Shown here one piece after another: positions 19,763 through 28,700 of a DNA stretch of 64,000 bases. The first letter of the stretch is position 1; each line of letters opens with the position of its first letter. Under the pieces are notes generated by a model. The model was not told the DNA's origin. It ran no database searches and saw nothing but the letters and a program-made list of their open reading frames with translations. A program made the translations under genes and the position numbers. This DNA is from Sinohyriopsis cumingii (lineage: Eukaryota > Mollusca > Bivalvia > Unionida > Unionidae), in NCBI GenBank assembly GCA_028554795.2, contig CM068830.1, positions 49,796,355 through 49,860,354 of the forward strand, written 5' to 3'.

Positions 19763-20407
19763 TTAATAAGGCACCCACTCTTGGAAGAGGCTACTCTTTT
19801 TCTCTTGGGGTATTTTCTTGGATTGCAAGGCTTTGCGTGTGCGACCGGCAATAGGTGTCGAAGAGGAGGAGGATGTCTGAGCGGGGGATATCGGTTCTTG
19901 TTTCACTTCTGTCTTCACTTCTGTCTTCACTTTCTTTTTCTCTTGTGAGGAAGAAGGGGTGGCCATCATCTTTTTAATCCATCCAATTCTGGAGGTAGGT
20001 GGTGTTGTTAACTTGCGTACTTTTTCTGGTGGAGTTTGAAACCCTTCTTCTTCTTCTTCTTTTCCTTTTTCTGTCTTGGTCACGGGTACTGGTGGTACTG
20101 GTACTGGTACTGGTGATGGTGCTGGACTTTTCATCAAGGTCTTAAAATCTTTCAAAGTGGGTAGAGCTGTTTCGTCTAAAGCTTTCTGGTGAAAGAGTTG
20201 AAGTCGTTGCAAAAGTTGACCGTACTTTTGCGATTTTTCTGTTTCGGACAAATCTTGGCGATCCAGCAAGGATTGCAATTCGTGTTGTAACTGGGACATC
20301 TCGCTCAAATTGGGATTGGGAGGTAAATGCGGGGTGCGTTGTTCTTGCCACCGATGGTATTCCATCCATCGTTTGTAAGGCACTAAAGCTAGTTTTCGTC
20401 CTTCCAT
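19763..20407 (-). CDS. Uncharacterised Polinton protein, Pro/Ser/Lys-rich C-terminus
   Basis: 214 aa. The N-terminal 90 residues are helical with MEGRKLALVPYKRW at the start and a coiled-coil-like LQHELQSLLDRQDLSETEK part; residues about 97-115 are a Pro-Val repeat; the remainder is low-complexity Glu, Lys, Thr and Ser with VKTEVKTEVKQEP. A similar short start motif followed by disordered sequence is often seen in a gene beside the Polinton integrase, but I cannot assign a function. A GATAAAAAGG box lies about 50 nt upstream of the ATG. Confidence 0.65.
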   Translation of the reverse strand: MEGRKLALVPYKRWMEYHRWQEQRTPHLPPNPNLSEMSQLQHELQSLLDRQDLSETEKSQKYGQLLQRLQLFHQKALDETALPTLKDFKTLMKSPAPSPVPVPVPPVPVTKTEKGKEEEEEGFQTPPEKVRKLTTPPTSRIGWIKKMMATPSSSQEKKKVKTEVKTEVKQEPISPAQTSSSSSTPIAGRTRKALQSKKIPQEKKSSLFQEWVPY

Positions 20408-20456
20408 GGGGTTGTCAGGGGTGAATTCTGAGATCTTGGGACTTCCGAAGGCCTTT

Positions 20457-20843
20457 TTATCTTGCTCCCACCAGTCCTCCCAACATGGTTCCCAAGACTC
20501 CTTTCAGTATGGGGCCTAACAAGAGAGGTAAAATGCCTCCACGTTGGACCAACATCTTCTTTTTTTGACGAATGGGAACTTTCTTTTGAACCATTTTCCG
20601 AAGAACGTGACGATGTTTGCCTAAGCATTGTTTCTGGTGTTTGGACAAAGGGATCGTGCCTTTCAAAACGTTCAAACAACATTCGCACACGGTATCGATG
20701 ACCTCTTTGGAAGCTGTTTGAATGAGTTTTTTTCGTAGGGGTGGAGAAGCTTTGGACAGGACAGATAACAGGTCCCCATGTTTGGCTAAACGTGGTGGCA
20801 GTCCTTTCCTTTTCTTTCCTTGGGGTTTTCTGGAGGGTGACAT
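20457..20843 (-). CDS. Basic protein with hydrophobic glycine-rich tail, conserved in Polintons
   Basis: 128 aa. A lysine/arginine-rich helical body (LIQTASKEVIDTVCECCLNV, then KHRHVLRKMVQKK) followed by LVQRGGILPLLLGPILKGV and a GG-rich C-terminus. This organisation is common among Polinton and adintovirus accessory proteins and suggests an internal or membrane-interacting virion component. A TATAAAAAAG box is about 55 nt upstream, inside the end of the neighbouring gene. It is related in layout to the N-terminal domain of the product of 20890-21849. Confidence 0.75.
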   Translation of the reverse strand: MSPSRKPQGKKRKGLPPRLAKHGDLLSVLSKASPPLRKKLIQTASKEVIDTVCECCLNVLKGTIPLSKHQKQCLGKHRHVLRKMVQKKVPIRQKKKMLVQRGGILPLLLGPILKGVLGTMLGGLVGAR

Positions 20844-20889
20844 CTTTGAGTCTTTAGGAGCACCGAAAAAACACTGATACCCTACTCGG

Positions 20890-21849
20890 TCACAGGTCTT
20901 TTTTATACTGGATTGATTGATTGTCTTTACGTCGTATCAGTTTGAGGACAGGCATGACACGTCGTGCAGGGGTACGTAACGGACTAAATCGAGCCAGTTC
21001 TTGCTTGGACAAATCCAGTAAACTTTGTAACATGCCCGATCTTTCATGGACTTTGATTTTGGGAGAAGGTACTTTGTGAGCAGCAGCCACTGCCGCTAAA
21101 TGGGAAGGTCCTGCCACTGGGGAAGTTCTTTTGGGGGTCATCAACGGAGAAGTTCTTGGTGTGATCAACGTCTCCAAGTACTCTTCAGTTCCTGGTGACA
21201 TCAACGGAGAAGTGGACAAACGTGAGGCTGCCGGAGACGCTGTGGCAGGTCGTGGCTTGCGAGTGTAAGGTTGCGTCCTGGCCGAAGTGCCTCTCTTGCG
21301 ACTAGTTTTCTTCTGTGGACTTTTCTTTTTTTGAGGACTTTTTCTCTGTTTCTTTTTCTGGGGGCTTCTTTTCTTTTTCCGGGGTGATGGTGGTGGTGTC
21401 TGGTAAGAGGAGGGTCCTGCCACTGGAGAAGTTATTCTTCTTGGGGACTTGGTCTTTTTCTTTTTCTTCTTGGGGCTTCGTTGAACTTTTGTCTTGGGGA
21501 TAACTTTGGGGGCATTAGGATCCCATCTTAAGAGTGAGCGAATGATGACCCCTCCTAGAGTACCGCTCCCTCCAGGTTTCAAAATGATTTGTTTTTTGGT
21601 TTGAGTGTCGATGCGGGGATCGGCCAGTTGGACCAAAGCGACTTTGTTTCGATCGAAAAAGCGTTGGGTTTGATGAGGAATCTGAATGATTCCTTGGAGT
21701 AATTGACGTGCCGTCACCGTGAACCATCGTAAGACTTCTTTGAGGCTAGCTTCTAAGACACGAGCTCGTGTTTGTGGATCTTTTTCTCGACTGATGCCAT
21801 ACAAGGCACGAATCAATTTGACGGGAAGATGCGACTGAAGGGACGTCAT
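20890..21849 (-). CDS. Paralogue of the 20457 protein with an H1-like SPKK tail
   Basis: 319 aa from the ATG at 21847-21849; a TATAAAAA box near 21891 and the overlap with the ATPase frame argue against the longer open frame. Residues 1-115 follow the same plan as the 20457 product: helical segments, then IILKPGGSGTLGGVI. The rest is a low-complexity tail rich in Ser-Pro-Lys-Lys repeats (SPKKKKKKTKSPRR, SPRKKKRSPQKKKQRKSPQK), the minor-groove-binding motif type of histone H1 and sperm histones. Inference: a DNA-condensing virion or chromatin protein that evolved by fusing an H1-like tail onto the Polinton paralogue. Confidence 0.7.
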   Translation of the reverse strand: MTSLQSHLPVKLIRALYGISREKDPQTRARVLEASLKEVLRWFTVTARQLLQGIIQIPHQTQRFFDRNKVALVQLADPRIDTQTKKQIILKPGGSGTLGGVIIRSLLRWDPNAPKVIPKTKVQRSPKKKKKKTKSPRRITSPVAGPSSYQTPPPSPRKKKRSPQKKKQRKSPQKKKSPQKKTSRKRGTSARTQPYTRKPRPATASPAASRLSTSPLMSPGTEEYLETLITPRTSPLMTPKRTSPVAGPSHLAAVAAAHKVPSPKIKVHERSGMLQSLLDLSKQELARFSPLRTPARRVMPVLKLIRRKDNQSIQYKKDL

Positions 21850-21905
21850 GTTCGCACTGAGTGTGAGACAGACGAAAAAGGGTCTGAGGTTTTTATAGAT
21901 TTTTT

Positions 21906-22649
21906 TCATGGGGAGTGAAATGAAGTCGAGGACGGAGATGTGTACAGGACAGGCCCTCCGTCTTGGCACCAGTGGTGAAACAAGTGGGTACGAAATCGCA
22001 AATCCTCGGGAGTGGTAGGTTTCAAATCGACGAGTAAATAGGCGTGTGGCGTTTGAGTGGCATCGTCGTACGCCTGAGTCAGCCAAGGCGTTCCTAACTG
22101 TTTGGCTAAGACTTGCACTTGCGATTTATCTCGAGGGCTTTTAAACAAGACCACGTAATGCGCATTGAGACTGATGGTGCGATGGGCTTTACTTTGTTGA
22201 AACAAATTTTGGGTGATGTAAACGACACTGGCATTACGGTGATGCCCTTTGCGCGTAAACCACAGTTTAATTTCTTCTTCGTCTTCTCCTAACATGTCGT
22301 CGAAAATGACCAAATGGGTTAGACGGGAGTCAGAGACGATGCCGTCGTCTTCTTTAGGAATGCCTTCCACAAACACGATGGAATCGCCTTGACTTTCTCG
22401 CAAGAGGCTGTACGCCGATTGCCACTCTTTGTAACACCACACGATCCGTTGAGGGGGCCGATCGATCAAATGATGTTTATGTTCGATCAAACGTTTGACG
22501 AATTCGGTTTTGCCAGAACCGCTAGGTCCAGCAATGAGCATGTTAAAGGGATGGCGAAGATACAAAGCCTCCCAACTGGCACGATCTAAGTGTTCGTCGA
22601 TGACTTTGACAGTAGAGGAAGAGCGAGCAGAGACAGCAGAGGTAGCCAT
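21906..22649 (-). CDS. Genome-packaging ATPase (FtsK/HerA, A32-like)
   Basis: 247 aa from the ATG at 22647-22649. Walker A GPSGSGKT at about residues 41-48, Walker B-like HLVIFDDM around residue 112-119, and a sensor-type YITQNLF motif later; the order is as in poxvirus A32 and Polinton ATPases, which pump the genome into the capsid. A TATATAAAC box is about 50 nt upstream. Downstream is the SPKK gene (56-nt gap). Intact. Confidence 0.93.
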   Translation of the reverse strand: MATSAVSARSSSTVKVIDEHLDRASWEALYLRHPFNMLIAGPSGSGKTEFVKRLIEHKHHLIDRPPQRIVWCYKEWQSAYSLLRESQGDSIVFVEGIPKEDDGIVSDSRLTHLVIFDDMLGEDEEEIKLWFTRKGHHRNASVVYITQNLFQQSKAHRTISLNAHYVVLFKSPRDKSQVQVLAKQLGTPWLTQAYDDATQTPHAYLLVDLKPTTPEDLRFRTHLFHHWCQDGGPVLYTSPSSTSFHSP

Positions 22650-22696
22650 GGTGTGAGAAATGTCACTTGTGACACGAAAAACAAACAAGACAAGAG

Positions 22697-22726
22697 TTTA
22701 TATACTTTTTTCAGAACACGTTTATT
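22697..22726 (-). promoter_or_regulatory. Transcript boundary: AATAAA of one unit, TATA of the next
   Basis: In minus-strand sense an AATAAA lies at 22721-22726, just past the stop of the gene at 22734, followed by GTATATAAAC around 22697-22706 that would serve the ATPase gene. It marks a break between two transcription units. Confidence 0.6.
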
Positions 22727-22733
22727 GAATGTT

Positions 22734-23120
22734 TCAAATATGAACACGAAAGACAAAAATACATACAACCCAAATAGTGATGTACAGGAATATAAAACAC
22801 AGCAAAGCGATCAAAGTGGAATATAAACAAGTGTCTGTACAACATGTTTTGGGTAACGAAGATGTCCTAGGGACAGTGTGTAATGTTCTTACAGTCTCTA
22901 CATGAGGTATTGTCACACAAGTGTCCTCCCGGAATGACCTTTCAGGCCTGTCCATGACAGTTCTGTCCTGAAGCGAGTGGTTGTTCTCGGTGACGGGTTC
23001 TTCTGGCACCGTCACTAACACAGGTTGAAAAGTAACTTTTTTCCTTGAACAACTCTTGTGCATACTGGGCCACTTCTTGGGTCCAAACCTCAAAACCCCC
23101 CTTTTTCCAGTCACGAACAT
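22734..23120 (-). CDS. Putative single-pass membrane protein overlapping the next gene
   Basis: About 128 aa if begun at the ATG at 23118-23120, or 109 aa from a later ATG at 23063. The C-terminus has a strong hydrophobic segment (STLIALLCFIFLYITIWVVC) ending near the stop. It overlaps the frame of 22942-23283 in a different register by 120-180 nt. The AATAAA after its stop supports it as the last gene of a unit. It could be a true overlapping gene or a 3' exon joined to the preceding frame; sequence alone does not decide. Confidence 0.5.
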   Translation of the reverse strand: MFVTGKRGVLRFGPKKWPSMHKSCSRKKVTFQPVLVTVPEEPVTENNHSLQDRTVMDRPERSFREDTCVTIPHVETVRTLHTVPRTSSLPKTCCTDTCLYSTLIALLCFIFLYITIWVVCIFVFRVHI

Positions 23121-23283
23121 CTGTCCAATGAGGGTGTAAGTCACAAGCTACACACACATCGTCATACACGTCTTGGGTAGCTAAAAGTTGACGAATCTTT
23201 TTTTCCTGTTGAGGTCGAGAAGTATCCAGATGAAACCGCAAGGCTTTGAGCAAAAGGAGTTTTTCGTGACCATTTAAGGCCAT
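22942..23283 (-). CDS. Small unknown Polinton protein
   Basis: 113 aa from the ATG at 23281-23283 (MALNGHEKLLLLKALRFHLD). The N-terminal half is helical; in the middle VCVACDLHPHWTDVRDW holds a Cys-x2-Cys...His cluster; the tail after about residue 92 is Arg/Ser-rich and less conserved-looking. Its start lies inside the last codons of the gene at 23274-23498. Not recognised. Confidence 0.5.
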   Translation of the reverse strand: MALNGHEKLLLLKALRFHLDTSRPQQEKKIRQLLATQDVYDDVCVACDLHPHWTDVRDWKKGGFEVWTQEVAQYAQELFKEKSYFSTCVSDGARRTRHREQPLASGQNCHGQA

Positions 23284-23498
23284 GGAGGTGGTAAGTACTG
23301 ATCGTAAAGAGTCCACAAAGAATCGGCTGGTAAACGAAATCCCAGAAAACAAGTCACTAAGACACACACCACTTGTCGTCCAAAATTGAATGGATACAGT
23401 TCTTGTAATAATTGATGGTAATGATCCACGGTTTGAATATGGTCATTGAGTTCCTTCCACGGAATCTGTTGGATGACATGTGACATAAGTCGTGGCAT
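23274..23498 (-). CDS. Short unknown protein
   Basis: 74 aa from the ATG at 23496-23498. Contains PFNFGRQVVCVLVTCFLGF, a possible membrane-associated segment, and ends PPPWP. It overlaps the end of the 172-aa frame at 23443 and the start of the gene at 23283. A TATAAAAAC box sits at about 23508-23515, too close to this ATG for a normal leader, so the true start may be a later ATG at 23486 or the gene may be read from a longer transcript. Confidence 0.4.
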   Translation of the reverse strand: MPRLMSHVIQQIPWKELNDHIQTVDHYHQLLQELYPFNFGRQVVCVLVTCFLGFRLPADSLWTLYDQYLPPPWP

Positions 23499-23961
23499 GG
23501 CAGCCTGTTTTTATAGTCTCTTTGTTTCGGAAACAATACACGTACTTTCTAGCCAGAGATCTTCGTTCTCCAGTAGGGAATCTAAATCTTGCATACTGTA
23601 ACCGAAACTTCAGAGTTCGTTTAGAAGTTTCCTCTTCCTCTAAGTAGATTCCACGTAAAATATGTTGATAATCCTTTAACTTGTCTTCCTCAATGTATTG
23701 CTGTAGGTGAATCTCGAAGTAACCAAAATAATGAACATTTCGATCATTCACTAACTCAAAGTGTTGAACAAGGTCTGACCACTGAAACAATTTCTGACGA
23801 ATCAGTTCTCTTATACCATTCAGGTACCAGTGGTTAAAGATCTGGTGACGTAACGGATGCAATTGTTCTTTACGTTTCACTTGTATTTTCACCAGCTCTC
23901 GGTAAATGCGTTCTCTCAACTCCACAGGCAAAGCACGAATGTTCTCTAGCAAAGTATCCAT
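23443..23961 (-). CDS. Unknown helical protein with an LPVELRERIYREL motif, copy 1
   Basis: 172 aa from the ATG at 23959-23961. The N-terminus IRALPVELRERIYRELVK resembles the first helix of F-box-like domains; this is weak. The remainder is charged and helical, with KYVYCF near residue 140. A second, broken or split copy lies directly upstream at 23974-24428, so this gene has been tandemly duplicated within the element. The first 40 residues of the two copies are almost the same. Confidence 0.6.
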   Translation of the reverse strand: MDTLLENIRALPVELRERIYRELVKIQVKRKEQLHPLRHQIFNHWYLNGIRELIRQKLFQWSDLVQHFELVNDRNVHYFGYFEIHLQQYIEEDKLKDYQHILRGIYLEEEETSKRTLKFRLQYARFRFPTGERRSLARKYVYCFRNKETIKTGCHATTYVTCHPTDSVEGTQ

Positions 23962-23973
23962 GAATAGGTCATA

Positions 23974-24428
23974 CTAAATCCTCTTTGGTCTGACACAAGA
24001 AATGTACTCTTTGCACAAACATGGTTTTACTTCAGTGTCGAATTTAAATCGTTGAGTCACTAATCTACACATTACAATTCGTTCAGAAGTTTCCTCTTTC
24101 ACCAAGTTGACATTGTGTTCAAGATGTTGGTAATTCGTTAACTCTTCCTCTGGAATTCGATGCAGTACGTTTACAATGATGTAACTACAATCGTCCATAC
24201 CAAACCAATCCTTTTAAAACTAGAGGATCGTTGATCAATGTCTGTCCGATAGAACACTTTCAATTGAATCAGTCCTTGTATAGCCTTCAGGTACCAGTGG
24301 TTCAAACACCGGTGACGTAACGGATGCAATTGTTCTTTACGTTTCACTTGTATTTTGACCAGCTCTCGATAAATGCGTTCTCTCAACTCCACAGGCAAAG
24401 CACGAATGTTCTCTTGTAAAGTATCCAT
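23974..24428 (-). pseudogene. Tandem duplicate of the 172-aa gene, split by a frame change
   Basis: The 5' part (ATG at 24426-24428; frame open to 24171) encodes the same 40-residue start and then diverges; the 3' part (frame 23974-24198, with its own ATG at 24196-24198) resembles the second half of the intact copy (NYQHLEHN, EETSER, KEYISCV). The two parts are in different registers, overlapping at 24171-24198. Either one duplicated gene with a frameshift near 24200-24235 or two short genes. Apart from this it is the only obvious damage in an otherwise intact element. Confidence 0.55.
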
Positions 24429-24456
24429 GAACAAATGATTATGGTAAGAAGTTACT

Positions 24457-25200
24457 TCAATGTCTCGGTCCCACTAAAGGTAAGTAATGACAATTCGGTG
24501 ACCATCGAGCATGTTCTACGTAGGCCGAATCTTGCGGTTCCCAGTGGTGAAGTGACACACCGCAACTGAAACACTTGACTTTATCTCCTTCGCCCAAGTA
24601 GAAAAATCCGGCTCTGGCTAATTCTTCGGGGGTCGGTCCTCCCAGATACTTTGGCCATTTTCCTTTGAACGATTGAAGACGATTTTCAAAGTCGCAGTAT
24701 TCCGACAAACGCACAGGGAACGAATATTCGTCTTTCACAGGTTCGTTTCGATGAGGGTTGGGTGACAGGAACAGGAGTTTGCTCAGGGCTGGATGACATC
24801 CGTAGGGAGGTAAACGTGAAGGTGGACATTCCCCTTTAAAACGAAACCCAGTAAAATGTCTAAGAGGACGAGCGGCATCGCTTTCGCATCCCTCAGGTTT
24901 GACACGCACAGCATCACTTTCCATGACAGGGGCAGTGAGAACAAAGTTCCCATGATGCTTTACGGCATCGCTCAGGTCACAACGTACAGCATCGGTCCCA
25001 TCGCAAGGCTCACAATCGCACTCGTCTGCAAACTCCGTTACGCAATTACAATGGTAACCACATGGACAATCGCAGTTTCCTTCCGGACATTTTCCGTCGC
25101 AATGCCTGGGTCTTATCCATCCAATATTAGTCACACTAGAGGAAGATACAACTTTTTTACAATCCCCAAACTGAAACGATGTCTTTTTCAAAGTATTCAT
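24457..25200 (-). CDS. BIR-domain protein with Cys-rich N-terminus (IAP-like)
   Basis: 247 aa from the ATG at 25198-25200, with a TTTTTATA-type TATA box at 25257-25264 (minus sense). Residues about 30-65 are a dense Cys cluster (CDGKCPEGNCDCPCGYHCNC) of unknown fold. The C-terminal 80 residues are one BIR domain: LARAGFFYLGEGDKVKCFSC, then His and WSPNCHYL, giving the Cys-x2-Cys...His-x6-Cys zinc site. BIR proteins of the IAP type bind and restrain caspases. No RING or other partner domain is seen. Likely an anti-apoptotic accessory gene captured from a host. Confidence 0.85.
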   Translation of the reverse strand: MNTLKKTSFQFGDCKKVVSSSSVTNIGWIRPRHCDGKCPEGNCDCPCGYHCNCVTEFADECDCEPCDGTDAVRCDLSDAVKHHGNFVLTAPVMESDAVRVKPEGCESDAARPLRHFTGFRFKGECPPSRLPPYGCHPALSKLLFLSPNPHRNEPVKDEYSFPVRLSEYCDFENRLQSFKGKWPKYLGGPTPEELARAGFFYLGEGDKVKCFSCGVSLHHWEPQDSAYVEHARWSPNCHYLPLVGPRH

Positions 25201-25259
25201 CTTGTTCGCTCGGTCTTGGTAGTCACAATGAACTATCGATCTTGACCATAGCCCCCTTT

Positions 25260-25718
25260 TTATACTAGTCGCAATGCAGTCTCCAGCTTGTACATCTTTC
25301 CTTTTTTATGTTTTTTATGTCTTGTTTCGGAAGGTACCGTCTCTAAGGTACCGTCAACATTGTACCGTAGTGTGATGGGTGGAAAGGCCATAGAAAGGTA
25401 AGGGCAGTGCGGAGACCATCGAGTATGTTCCAGAATAGCTGAATCTTTATAGATACATAGATCCATTCGTAACTTCAGTCCGCAAGCAAAACACTGTACC
25501 TCGTATCCCAATCCTGACTCAGGTCCCAAGTAGACAAATCCTGTTCTAGCTAAAACATGCGAAGAAGGTAATCCTTCCCTATCCGTAGGCCATTTCTGAA
25601 ACGTGTCCAATCGACGGGCACAATCACAATAGTCAGGTAAGAAGACTGGAAAATGGTAGGGTTTGAACTTGGAGTTCTCATCGGGTTTCTCACTCGATTC
25701 TTGCTGTGGCGAAGTCAT
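25260..25718 (-). CDS. BIR-domain protein, single domain (IAP-like)
   Basis: 152 aa from the ATG at 25716-25718. One BIR domain at residues about 25-110: FPVFLPDYCDCARRLDTF, LARTGFVYLG, then VQCFACGLKL and HTRWSPHCPYL with the four zinc ligands. The C-terminus is basic (RHKKHKKGKMYK). The BIR regions of this and the neighbouring gene are similar enough for tandem duplication after capture. It lies 21 nt from the polymerase stop. Confidence 0.87.
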   Translation of the reverse strand: MTSPQQESSEKPDENSKFKPYHFPVFLPDYCDCARRLDTFQKWPTDREGLPSSHVLARTGFVYLGPESGLGYEVQCFACGLKLRMDLCIYKDSAILEHTRWSPHCPYLSMAFPPITLRYNVDGTLETVPSETRHKKHKKGKMYKLETALRLV

Positions 25719-25739
25719 CTTTCTGGTGGGGTAACTATC

Positions 25740-28700
25740 TTACAACCAATGTTTTATACCAACGTGTCCATACGGTAAGGTGAAATGATTGGGAAGTCGA
25801 ACTCGCTTCTGGTACACGATTTGATAGACTTTTTCCAAGGGCCGACTGACGATGTGGTGAGTGGGTAAACGTACAATCTTGTTCGGTTGGTAAGTGGTCA
25901 CTTTAAAGTTTCCATCCTCTCCCGATTGCAAGGCTTCTTTCAATACCCCAAAGTTGACCACACGACTGGTACGATAATTCAGAGTCAGTCCTTTCACTTT
26001 GCACGTCGTGTGCACTTCTCCTTGTTTGTCACGGTATTGGTAGCCGTAATTTTTGGGACCGCCACTGACAAAACTTAGAATCTTGTCGTCGGGATGCTCG
26101 TCTGTCCAGGCTCCTAAACGGTCTCCTTCGATGTTAGGGTGATGTTGAATCGGGTGATGGATGTAAATGCAACTGTCCGTGTCAAAGTACAGGACGCGTT
26201 CCCCTAACAGTTCTAAAGCTTCGTACAATTTTAAGCGAGCATGGGCTGTCACGTAGGCCGCAATGATGACATTTCCAAAAGGGTCGTCTTGCACAAAGTC
26301 CAGATCTTCTTCGTAATTGACCAAGATCAAATTCTCTCGAACGACGTCCACGTGTTTCATGTATTTGGTTTTGTCGTGAATCATCTGGAAGTAGCGGGAA
26401 GGTTCTGTCAAATATTCCGTCTTGGGTAAACACGGTCGTTGTGCCATTTTACCCCACAAGCAATTTAACATCACTTTGGCAAACGATCGCCTGCCTTCGT
26501 TTTTCTCGATGTGGTCTAAAGTGATGCCTTCTTGTTCGTAGTATTTCTCTTTGAATTGTATTTGGTCTTCGGGAGTGTGACACCAGGAAGGATAGCCGCT
26601 GGCTTCTTGCTTCAGTTTCAAAAAGGCATCCACGTAGTCTGCGAAAATGCCTTTCTGACTGGGATCACCCTTGCAATACTGTTGTGTCTTGGGAAAGTGG
26701 CAAATTTCGTACACTTCTAACAGTTGGTATCCCATGTCCAAAGCTTTGAACAATTCTACGCTGACCCAGGTTCCCGTCAAGGCCCGTTCTTCCTGGCTGT
26801 GCTGACAAGGTTGATCTTGGTTGCACGTTTCGGCACAAGTACGGCACAAGGGAAACATCAATTTGCCTTGACAATGGTGAGGTAAGACGGGGTGGTAGAG
26901 GTTCGTGGGAGGCAAAACTTTACACTTGATCAAGCCTTCGTATTGTCGAATGTTTTTCAGGTCGATGTGTTCCGTGAACAATTGCGGGTGCCCTACAGGA
27001 AAGCGACAATATTTGCACACGTAGGGATACAGCGAACACACGTCCAAGTATTTGATTTCTTCTCCTCTCTCTTCGTCGGCTTGGTACAGCAAACAGGTGG
27101 CATTGGTCCTTCCTCCGTACAAACTATCCCTCGGGTTCAGCGGGTCCATGAACTGGTAACTTTCCACGAGGCGTTTAAACTCGGGATCGGTTTTCATACG
27201 GTGATCGTACTCGTGTTCCCACATTTCCACCACTTGGTATCCTTCCTGTTCTAACTTTAGGCGTCGCTGACAAGTGTCCTGGTACAAGTCTTCCATGGTT
27301 CGTTGTAAAAACTGATTTTTAGTGCCACGGTCAGGGTAGCAGACGGGACATCCGTGAAATAAGCAACCGTTAAACTCGTACACGATCTTGGGGTTTTCTA
27401 AGTCCCAGCCATCGACCGAATACGTTCCGATGGTCTTTTCGCCCCCTCCGTTGCGGGCATGCTGAATCCACTTGTCTTCCTTGTCGCACAAGTAATGTAA
27501 CCAACGTAGGGCTTTGACCGAGTATTGACATTTGACAAAGTGGGTCGTTTGAGGGCTGATGACAGCCACGGTGTTTTCAGGCATGAATCGTTGTCGATAC
27601 ACTAGGGAACACGCTTTGGCAATGGTGCAAGCTTCTTTCAAAGGATCCACCCCTCCGTATTCCATGAACAGTTCTCGAAATTTTCCACAGCAACGCCGTA
27701 AAATGTCCACGTCGGAACGACAATACTTTAGCATTTCTTCCTGAAAGTCGAAAGGGTCCGAGGCGTGAGCCTGGTACCAAGCGTAGAAAGCTTCTCGTTG
27801 TTCGGTACGCATGTTGTCGGGGTCGTAATAGTGAGCCTCAGGCAAATGGGGTAGAACGGCATGTTGATTGGCTTCCGTATTGAAAAAGTGTGGAAAGTAC
27901 CCTTTAGCCATTTCTGTCATTCCAAACGTTTTAGGCATTCGACTCAAAGGCATGGCCAAGTAACTCATCGAATCTTTAAACTGTACTTGTCCCACTTGCA
28001 TGAAAATGATTTTGGCTCCGTTCAAAGTCACTTTAGGACGCTCGGTGCCTTGTTCCGTATAGTATCTGAGAAGAAACTGTCCATCGTATCCGGAAAAATT
28101 GTGAGCCATCACCGTGGCATGACGATGACAATCTCCGTAACGTTCGATGTCCTCTTGGCTCCATGTCTTGTCGATGGGGTCTAAGACCCATTGGGCAAAA
28201 TCGGCTAACGTGTTCGGTCCCCGAAAGATTTTTTCACGTCCTCCAGGAATCTTGCTGCAGTGAGGGCAATGACTGAAGATAGGTTCTTGAATGCACTTCT
28301 CGCACGCTCGATGAGCCACGCAGAAATTAGGGATGTGAATGCCAGTCTCTTGCATGCATTCGAAATCGAAAAAGATGAAATTGCCTTTCTTCTTGTGACA
28401 GTCCTCTTTCTCTGGTGGGGGTTGGTATTTTTGCACGTAACATTGGTGTTCCAAGTCCACGATGTGGTGACAAATGTGACATTTTTTCTTTCCTCGACAT
28501 ACGTGTGCCTTGGCATTGTTGGTAAGTATGCCTTGTCCACACGTAGAGCACAATCTCAGGAGTTGACAAGCACATTTCTTCTGTGAACCTTGTGTTTTCA
28601 AATGTTGTTGGTAACAGGTAGGGCTGACAAACGTACGCAGACAAGTGGAACAAGGCACTGGTTCTTCGCTCAGACAGGGTGGAGAGGCCAAACATCCTGG

